Shown: positions 58,929 through 64,000 of the stretch, in pieces | How the letters are laid out: each line of letters opens with the position of its first letter | Position numbering within the stretch: the stretch's first letter is position 1 | DNA from: Neptunomonas qingdaonensis | Lineage (GTDB): Bacteria; Pseudomonadota; Gammaproteobacteria; Pseudomonadales; Balneatricaceae | NCBI RefSeq assembly: GCF_900113275.1 | Contig: NZ_FOOU01000001.1 | Location: 434,001 to 498,000 of the forward strand | Reading direction: 5' to 3' | DNA: 64,000 nt | Notes under the pieces: model-generated | Told to the model about the DNA's origin: nothing | Seen by the model: the letters and a program-made list of their open reading frames with translations, nothing else | The model's database searches: none | Made by a program: the position numbers and the translations under genes

Positions 58929-59596
58929 TGTTTACCGGCATTATTGAGGCGTTGGGTGAGGTGGCTGCCATCGAGCAGCTACAAGGTGATCTGCGTCTTT
59001 ATATACGTAGCGATCAATTGGATCTGTCTGATGTGAAATTAGGCGACAGTATTGCTACCAATGGCGTTTGCTTAACCGCAGTAGCGCTGCCGGGCGATGG
59101 TTTTTGGGCAGATGTATCACGTGAATCCCTGGCGCACACGCGGTTAGCGTCATTCAAAGTTGGCGATCGCGTTAACTTAGAAAAAGCCTTGATGCCTACG
59201 AGCCGTTTAGGCGGGCATATAGTGACCGGGCATGTTGACGGTATTGGCAAAGTGGTTGAGCGGCGCGAGGATGCGCGTTCTATTCATCTGGTGGTTGAAG
59301 CTCCGGCGGGGTTGTCGCGATATATTGCAGGGAAAGGTTCTATCACTGTCGATGGTGTCAGTTTAACCGTTAATAGTGTGCAGGGTGCGTTGTTGTCTCT
59401 CAATATCGTGCCCCATACCGCACAGCAAACATTGCTTGATCAGTACGAAGCAGGCTCAGAAGTACATTTGGAAGTAGATATTATTGCGCGCTATATGGAG
59501 CGCCTTCTGATGGCCGGGCAGTTAGAGAATACGCAAGAAAAACAGAGTGGTTTGACGCTGGCGACGCTGGCGGAACACGGTTATATGAAGCGTTGA
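58928..59596 (+). CDS. ribE: Riboflavin synthase alpha subunit
   Basis: The enzyme dismutates two molecules of 6,7-dimethyl-8-ribityllumazine to riboflavin. 222 residues with two tandem lumazine-binding barrels. MFTGIIEALGEV at the start, NGVCLTA and ADVSRESL in the first barrel, GGHIVTGHVDG at the join, then SITVDGVSLTVN and NIVPHTAQQTLL in the second. It partners RibH, two genes downstream. Confidence 0.95.
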   Translation: MFTGIIEALGEVAAIEQLQGDLRLYIRSDQLDLSDVKLGDSIATNGVCLTAVALPGDGFWADVSRESLAHTRLASFKVGDRVNLEKALMPTSRLGGHIVTGHVDGIGKVVERREDARSIHLVVEAPAGLSRYIAGKGSITVDGVSLTVNSVQGALLSLNIVPHTAQQTLLDQYEAGSEVHLEVDIIARYMERLLMAGQLENTQEKQSGLTLATLAEHGYMKR

Positions 59597-59621
59597 AAGC
59601 ATACAACACAGGAAGGTAATG

Positions 59622-60740
59622 ATGGAGCTAAATAGCCCACAAGAACTGATTGAAGATATTCGTCAGGGTAAGATGGTCATCCTGATGGATGATGAAGATC
59701 GCGAAAATGAAGGCGATATCGTTATTGCAGCTGATCAGGTGCGCGCTGAAGATATTAATTTTATGGCAATGCATGCACGTGGCTTAATTTGCCTGACATT
59801 AACCAGACAGCGTTGTGAACAGCTAAAACTGCCGTTGATGGTGCAAAGCAATGGCGCTCAATTTTCGACCAACTTTACGATGTCAATTGAAGCCGCGACA
59901 GGCGTAACGACGGGTATTTCTGCTGCCGATCGTGCCCACACAGTCCGTGTAGCGGTAAAAGGTGATGCTAAACCGGAGGATATCGTACAGCCGGGACATA
60001 TCTTTCCGTTGATGGCACAGCCAGGTGGTGTATTGAGCCGTGCAGGCCATACGGAAGCGGGGTGTGATTTGGCGCGTATGGCGGGATTGACGCCTGCCGC
60101 GGTTATCGTTGAAATTATGAATGATGACGGAACGATGGCGCGTCGTCCTGATCTGGAAAAGTTTGCTCAAAAGCATGGTTTGAAGATTGGTACGATTGCC
60201 GACCTGATTCATTACCGCACCATCAATGAACACACGGTCGAGAAAGCAGCGGAAGGTGTCTTAGCCACCGAGTACGGTGATTTTAATTACACAACCTATC
60301 ATGACACCATCCAGAATGTGACACACATGGCGCTGGTCAAGGGTAATATTACGCCTGATGAGGCGTCTATTGTTCGTGTTCATGTGCGCGGTGATGTCTT
60401 GCGTGACCTGGTTGGCGTAAACCGTGATGGTGACTCCAAGTGGACAATGCACCGTGCTTTAGAGTATGTCGCTAAAGCAGGCACGGGTGTTGTGTTACTG
60501 CTGGATAATGGTCAGCGTGAAGATCTGGGTACCGCGTTAGACCGTGTCTTAGGCAAACTGCCTAAAACACGTGCCGCAAACTTTAGCTCATCAGGCGCTT
60601 ACCTGACCGTGGGTACCGGTTCTCAGATCTTACGTGATCTGGGTGTAGGTAAAATGCGCTTGCTCAGTTCTCCGGTTAAATTTAATGCAATATCCGGATT
60701 TGATCTGGAAATTGTCGAATACATTCCCTGCGACGAGTAA
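59622..60740 (+). CDS. ribBX: 3,4-dihydroxy-2-butanone 4-phosphate synthase with degenerate GCHII-like domain (RibBX type)
   Basis: About 372 residues. The N-terminal RibB domain (about 1-200) is intact: [55 protein letters not shown]. The C-terminal part has the outline of GTP cyclohydrolase II but lacks its SECLTGD and RCDCG zinc/catalytic motifs; no cysteines stand at the metal-site positions. This matches the RibBX variant described in Proteobacteria, so a separate ribA is expected elsewhere. GGAAGG lies upstream; an ATG at 59619 directly before is an alternative start. There is no FMN riboswitch in front. Confidence 0.88.
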   Translation: MELNSPQELIEDIRQGKMVILMDDEDRENEGDIVIAADQVRAEDINFMAMHARGLICLTLTRQRCEQLKLPLMVQSNGAQFSTNFTMSIEAATGVTTGISAADRAHTVRVAVKGDAKPEDIVQPGHIFPLMAQPGGVLSRAGHTEAGCDLARMAGLTPAAVIVEIMNDDGTMARRPDLEKFAQKHGLKIGTIADLIHYRTINEHTVEKAAEGVLATEYGDFNYTTYHDTIQNVTHMALVKGNITPDEASIVRVHVRGDVLRDLVGVNRDGDSKWTMHRALEYVAKAGTGVVLLLDNGQREDLGTALDRVLGKLPKTRAANFSSSGAYLTVGTGSQILRDLGVGKMRLLSSPVKFNAISGFDLEIVEYIPCDE

Positions 60741-60756
60741 TAAACAGGAACATATT

Positions 60757-61230
60757 ATGCCAGTACAATTTATTGAAGGTGACTTCGTTTCCGCTGATGG
60801 CAACTACACCATCGTAGTCGGTCGTTTCAACGCATTTGTGGTTGAGAGTCTTTTAGAAGGGGCGTTGGACACGCTCAAGCGTCATGGTGTTAAAGAAGAT
60901 AATATTCGCGTGGTACGTGTGCCCGGTGCCTTTGAGATTCCTTTAGCGGTACAGAAAGTCGCCGCGCAGAAAAAAGATGACGCCATCATCGCCCTGGGTG
61001 CTGTTATTCGAGGCGGGACCCCTCACTTTGAGTATGTTTCTGCTGAGAGCTCAAAAGGTGTTGCTCAAGTCTCTATGGATTCCGGTATTCCTGTTGCAAA
61101 CGGTATTCTGACGGTGAACAGCATCGAACAGGCAATAGAGCGTTCCGGCACAAAAGCGGGCAATAAAGGCGCTGAAGCAGCGTTATCTGCACTAGAAATG
61201 GTTAGCTTACTGCGTAACCTTGAGGCGTAA
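60757..61230 (+). CDS. ribH: 6,7-dimethyl-8-ribityllumazine synthase RibH
   Basis: RibH condenses the RibD pathway product with dihydroxybutanone phosphate. 157 residues. [59 protein letters not shown] and [12 protein letters not shown] are all typical. The ATG at 60757 has AGGA eight bases upstream; the open frame extends upstream into ribBX but the family start is clear. Confidence 0.96.
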   Translation: MPVQFIEGDFVSADGNYTIVVGRFNAFVVESLLEGALDTLKRHGVKEDNIRVVRVPGAFEIPLAVQKVAAQKKDDAIIALGAVIRGGTPHFEYVSAESSKGVAQVSMDSGIPVANGILTVNSIEQAIERSGTKAGNKGAEAALSALEMVSLLRNLEA

Positions 61231-61235
61231 TCCGA

Positions 61236-61718
61236 ATGACAGAAGAAAGCTCATCCGCTCCACGTAAAGCCAAAAAAACGTCATTAACGGCACAACGTCG
61301 TTCAGCGCGTGGTTTTGCTTTACAAGCCTTGTATCAGTGGCATATGGCGGGCCAACCGGTCAACGAGATCGAAGCACAGTTCCGTATTGATAATGATATG
61401 TCTGGCACAGATGTAAAACTTTTCCGGGAGATCCTCCAGGGAGTCACGCATTCTAAAAGTGATCTGGACGAAGCGTTTCAACCGTTTCTGGATCGTGGTT
61501 TGCATGAACTCGATCCTGTAGAGTTGGCCGTTTTACGTATTGGTAGCTTTGAGCTGATCAATCGTCCTGAAGTGCCTTATCGTGTCGCTATTAACGAAAG
61601 TGTTGATTTAGCAAAGATTTTTGGTGCAACCGATAGTCACCGCTATGTAAACGGTATCCTCGACAAGCTGGCCCAGCGGGTACGTATGGTTGAGATTCGG
61701 GGCGCACGGGGAAAATAA
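61236..61718 (+). CDS. nusB: Transcription antitermination factor NusB
   Basis: NusB binds boxA with S10 (NusE) in rRNA antitermination. The 160-residue helical protein has [19 protein letters not shown] near the start, [23 protein letters not shown] and [30 protein letters not shown] near the end. A basic N-terminal extension ([15 protein letters not shown]) precedes the core. It begins 5 bp after ribH. Confidence 0.95.
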   Translation: MTEESSSAPRKAKKTSLTAQRRSARGFALQALYQWHMAGQPVNEIEAQFRIDNDMSGTDVKLFREILQGVTHSKSDLDEAFQPFLDRGLHELDPVELAVLRIGSFELINRPEVPYRVAINESVDLAKIFGATDSHRYVNGILDKLAQRVRMVEIRGARGK

Positions 61719-61724
61719 GCAGAC

Positions 61725-62711
61725 ATGGATGAGTTTGCACTGATACGTCAATACTTTCAGTCCCTGCAACGAGACAGTTCGATGTGCGGCGTATCAGTGG
61801 GTATCGGTGATGACTGTGCGGTATTAAATGTACCGCCTGACCAGCAGTTAGTTGTCTCCATCGATACCTTGGTAGAAGGGACGCATTTTTTGCCGGATAC
61901 GCCAGCTGAACAGCTCGCCTGGCGGTTACTCGGGGCCTCAGTCAGTGATTTAGCGGCTATGGGAGCAACCCCTGCGTGGTTGACCCTGGCACTGACATTG
62001 CCGCATGCTGATGAGTCTTGGGTCAGTAGTTTTTCAGCGGCACTGTCGGACGCGACTCAAGAGTATAAGATTCAGTTGGTGGGTGGTGATACCACGCGTG
62101 GCCCCCTTACGTTAACGGCACAAGTGCATGGTTTTGTTCAGACCGGGTGTGCGTTATTGCGAAGTGGCGCTAAGTCGGGCGACCTGGTTTGCGTTACGGG
62201 TACGTTGGGAGATAGCAGGGCTGGGCTTGAGTCACTATTGAGCAATGGCTCTACAGAGAAGAATCCTCACAATAGCCCTTCAGCTGAAAACATGGAGTAC
62301 CTGCGTCAGCGGTTCTATCGTCCTTTGCCTCGCATATCGACAGGAAAGCTGATTGCACCTTTTGCCTCCTCTTGTATCGATATATCGGATGGGTTGTTAG
62401 GTGATCTGGCGCATATTCTTGAGCATTCCCGGGTAGGTGCACAGATAAACCCAGCAGCACTTCCCCTTTCAGACGCGCTGCAGGCATTCACTGATGCCGG
62501 TACGGCACAAAAGTGGGCACTAACCGGAGGTGAGGATTTTGAGTTGTGCTTTACCGTTCCTGCCGAACAATGGGGTAATCTTCAGACGCAACTTCAATAC
62601 CATAAAGTGCCAGTGACCGCTATCGGTGCTATCTGCGATAAACCTGGTTTGCAGCTTTTTCAGGCAGGTGAGTGGTGCAGCGTTGAAGCAAACGGTTATA
62701 AACATTTTTAA
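61725..62711 (+). CDS. thiL: Thiamine-monophosphate kinase ThiL
   Basis: ThiL phosphorylates thiamine monophosphate to the diphosphate cofactor. 328 residues of the PurM/AIRS fold. GIGDDCAVLNVPPDQQLVVSIDTLVEGTHFL gives the metal-binding Asp residues, then GASVSDLAAMGATPAWLTLAL, LVGGDTTRGPLTLTAQVHG and CIDISDGLLGDLAHI, and the GGEDFELCFT substrate motif. A region around residues 165-190 is longer and less conserved. Confidence 0.95.
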   Translation: MDEFALIRQYFQSLQRDSSMCGVSVGIGDDCAVLNVPPDQQLVVSIDTLVEGTHFLPDTPAEQLAWRLLGASVSDLAAMGATPAWLTLALTLPHADESWVSSFSAALSDATQEYKIQLVGGDTTRGPLTLTAQVHGFVQTGCALLRSGAKSGDLVCVTGTLGDSRAGLESLLSNGSTEKNPHNSPSAENMEYLRQRFYRPLPRISTGKLIAPFASSCIDISDGLLGDLAHILEHSRVGAQINPAALPLSDALQAFTDAGTAQKWALTGGEDFELCFTVPAEQWGNLQTQLQYHKVPVTAIGAICDKPGLQLFQAGEWCSVEANGYKHF

Positions 62712-62731
62712 TCTGCTAAACGAGACTTTTT

Positions 62732-63229
62732 ATGCAACCGAATTCCCAACCTAAGCAAGCAAATCCTAAACCTGTTTTAAGTAATCCTGTTCACTGTCTC
62801 GCCTTTGGCTTTGGCAGCGGTCTCGCACCTAAAGCGCCGGGCACTTTTGGGACTTTGGCGGCCGTTCCTCTGTTCTTGCTGTTGTCATCTTTATCCTTAT
62901 CTGAATATTTATATGTCGTTATCTTTGCTTCAGTTGTCGGTATCTATTTTTGCGGACAAACGGCAAAAGACCTGCAGGTTCACGATCATCCGGGCATCGT
63001 CTGGGACGAGTTTGTCGGTTTCTGGATCACCATGATTGCTGTACCTGTTTCATGGTGGAGCCTTGTGCTTGGGTTTGCATTATTCCGCTTGTTTGATATC
63101 TGGAAACCCTGGCCGATTAAATGGGTAGATAAACACGTCCATGGTGGCTTTGGGATTATGCTGGATGATGTATTAGCGGGTCTTTTGGCTTTAGGCTCGT
63201 TACATCTGCTTATATATTTAATCTCTTAG
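62732..63229 (+). CDS. pgpA: Phosphatidylglycerophosphatase A
   Basis: PgpA removes the phosphate from phosphatidylglycerol phosphate in the inner membrane. 165 residues with about three to four hydrophobic segments. FGFGSGLAPKAPGTFGTLAAVPL is the family N-terminal motif, VWDEFVGFWITM the catalytic Asp-Glu region, and FRLFDIWKPWPIKWVDKHVHGGFGIMLDDVLAG the C-terminal signature. It ends the nrdR-rib-nusB-thiL cluster. Confidence 0.95.
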   Translation: MQPNSQPKQANPKPVLSNPVHCLAFGFGSGLAPKAPGTFGTLAAVPLFLLLSSLSLSEYLYVVIFASVVGIYFCGQTAKDLQVHDHPGIVWDEFVGFWITMIAVPVSWWSLVLGFALFRLFDIWKPWPIKWVDKHVHGGFGIMLDDVLAGLLALGSLHLLIYLIS

Positions 63230-63262
63230 TTAGGCTTTTTTTGTTCTAAAAGGAGTGATTTT

Positions 63263-63285
63263 TTTCAGTTTTGTTTCAGTTTCAG
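63263..63285. repeat. TTTCAG direct repeats upstream of a small secreted-protein gene
   Basis: TTTCAG occurs at 63263-63268, 63274-63279 and 63280-63285. The first two copies are five bases apart (11-bp period), the layout of OmpR/PmrA-family response-regulator boxes. A weak -10 (TATTCT) lies just downstream at 63290-63295. Confidence 0.45.
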
Positions 63286-63323
63286 GGCATATTCTGCAAT
63301 AGAAAATAAAAAGGAGAAGGATC

Positions 63324-63641
63324 ATGAAAATGTTTACACAGACAATTGCCCTGACTTCAATCCTGTTTGCCGCTACCGCGATAGCTTCACCGCAGGGACT
63401 GGCGCCACCCATGAATTCAACTGAATTCAATATGCAGTCCCCAAGTACTATCATGGCGGATCAAAACTATAGTTTTGGCGGTATGTATGAGAGTGCTCTT
63501 TCTAGCAATTCGACAGAGCGCCGATTAAGTGAAGGCTATGTTGCTACACAACATGTAGGTGATTTTTGTCTAATCACTGATTTATCAATAGCAGCTAATG
63601 AACACTCAGTAGAAAGCTATTTAGGTGCTCGACAATGCTGA
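63324..63641 (+). CDS. Small secreted hypothetical protein
   Basis: 105 residues. The N-terminus MKMFTQTIALTSILFAATAIASPQG is a clear signal peptide, probably cleaved after AIA. The mature part is Ser/Asn/Met-rich (PPMNSTEFNMQSPSTIMADQN) and holds two cysteines near the C-terminus (DFCLITD and the terminal Cys). A strong AAGGAGAAGG site precedes the ATG. I do not recognise a family. Position next to a PepSY-like gene suggests an envelope-stress or two-component regulon, as inference only. Confidence 0.7.
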   Translation: MKMFTQTIALTSILFAATAIASPQGLAPPMNSTEFNMQSPSTIMADQNYSFGGMYESALSSNSTERRLSEGYVATQHVGDFCLITDLSIAANEHSVESYLGARQC

Positions 63642-63680
63642 ATATGATGTCCCTCAGTGGATTTTCCTGAGTTATAAACG

Positions 63681-63711
63681 TAAGGGAGATACGGTGAACG
63701 TATCTCCCTTA
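63681..63711. other. Long perfect hairpin between the last two genes
   Basis: TAAGGGAGATACG (63681-63693), loop GTGAA, CGTATCTCCCTTA (63699-63711): a 13-bp perfect stem without a U-run. It lies 40 bases after one stop codon and 28 before the next start. It may separate expression of the two genes. Confidence 0.6.
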
Positions 63712-63738
63712 TACTATATAGATAACGTTGGAGACTAT

Positions 63739-64000
63739 ATGAATAAAAAAACAATAAATATTTTGCTTCCATTAGTCATTCTGTTCTCTGCGTTAGTTGA
63801 AGCGGAGGAAGGGAGGCCTATCACTCCTTATCCTACGACGTATGAAAACGGATCTCGTTTAGATTATGAAGCCTGTCGGATTTTAGTAAGACGCGGCGAA
63901 ATACTGCCAATGTCAGATCTGATGGCATTAGGAAAGCAGCGATCAAGTGATCATGTTCTTGATGCCTATCTGATAAAACAAAATGATCGTTATTATTATC
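63739..64000 (+). CDS. PepSY-like periplasmic protein, 3'-truncated by window edge
   Basis: The frame is open from ATG 63739 (GGAG five bases upstream) to the window end, 87 residues. MNKKTINILLPLVILFSALVEA is a signal peptide. The mature part has DYEACRILVRRGEILPMSDLMAL and SDHVLDAYLIKQNDRYYY, the pattern of small PepSY-type proteins often encoded directly upstream of a response regulator and sensor kinase. The continuation lies outside the window, so the two-component context is a prediction. Confidence 0.7.
   Translation, partial: MNKKTINILLPLVILFSALVEAEEGRPITPYPTTYENGSRLDYEACRILVRRGEILPMSDLMALGKQRSSDHVLDAYLIKQNDRYYY

Overview
The window is chromosomal DNA from a marine-type gammaproteobacterium, probably of the Oceanospirillales/Oceanospirillaceae (this placement is inference). 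The gene order supports it: ponA divergent from pilMNOPQ-aroK-aroB-damX-gltBD, priA divergent from rpmE, hslVU beside a SPOR protein and argS, and a ribD-ribE-ribB-ribH-nusB-thiL-pgpA run. Genes are tightly packed. I see no insertion sequence, phage, CRISPR array, tRNA or rRNA.

Layout. 1-5.9 kb: a partial DUF2927-like protein, HemJ, UbiJ-UbiE, a DUF971 protein, HslU-HslV behind an almost perfect sigma-32 heat-shock promoter, and an FtsN-like SPOR protein. 5.9-12.7 kb: ArgS, PriA, ribosomal protein L31, a secreted nuclease and malic enzyme. 12.8-23.6 kb: PBP1A, the type IV pilus alignment and secretin complex PilMNOPQ, the shikimate enzymes AroK and AroB, and a DamX-like AAA/SPOR protein. 23.8-29.8 kb: glutamate synthase GltBD. 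29.9-35.4 kb: proline catabolism (PutP, PutA and a free-standing PutA C-terminal domain). 35.7-43.1 kb: PurEK, an AraC-family regulator, HemE, beta-carbonic anhydrase, MetY and RadA. 43.1-48.8 kb: a PilZ protein, a large 5TM-PAS-GGDEF-EAL protein and the ABC-F factor EttA. 49.1-54.9 kb: a tripartite RND efflux pump. 55.3-63.2 kb: a glutaredoxin-like protein, GlyA, NrdR, the riboflavin genes, NusB, ThiL and PgpA. 63.3-64 kb: a small secreted protein and the start of a PepSY-like protein, perhaps the head of a two-component locus.

Most of this is housekeeping. The least ordinary items are these. (1) A split PutA: the C-terminal domain that caps long PutA enzymes is a separate gene with its own ribosome binding site. 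(2) A 13-bp direct repeat with exact 21-bp spacing upstream of putA, the geometry of an AraC-type site, with an orphan AraC gene 2 kb away. (3) A 24-bp palindrome over the efflux-pump promoter that closely resembles the E. coli AcrR operator, although no acrR lies beside the pump. (4) An intrinsic terminator for rpmE folded into the signal-peptide codons of the next gene. (5) A RibB whose second domain has lost the GTP cyclohydrolase II metal site (RibBX type).

All functional assignments come from motif recognition by eye. No database search was run.
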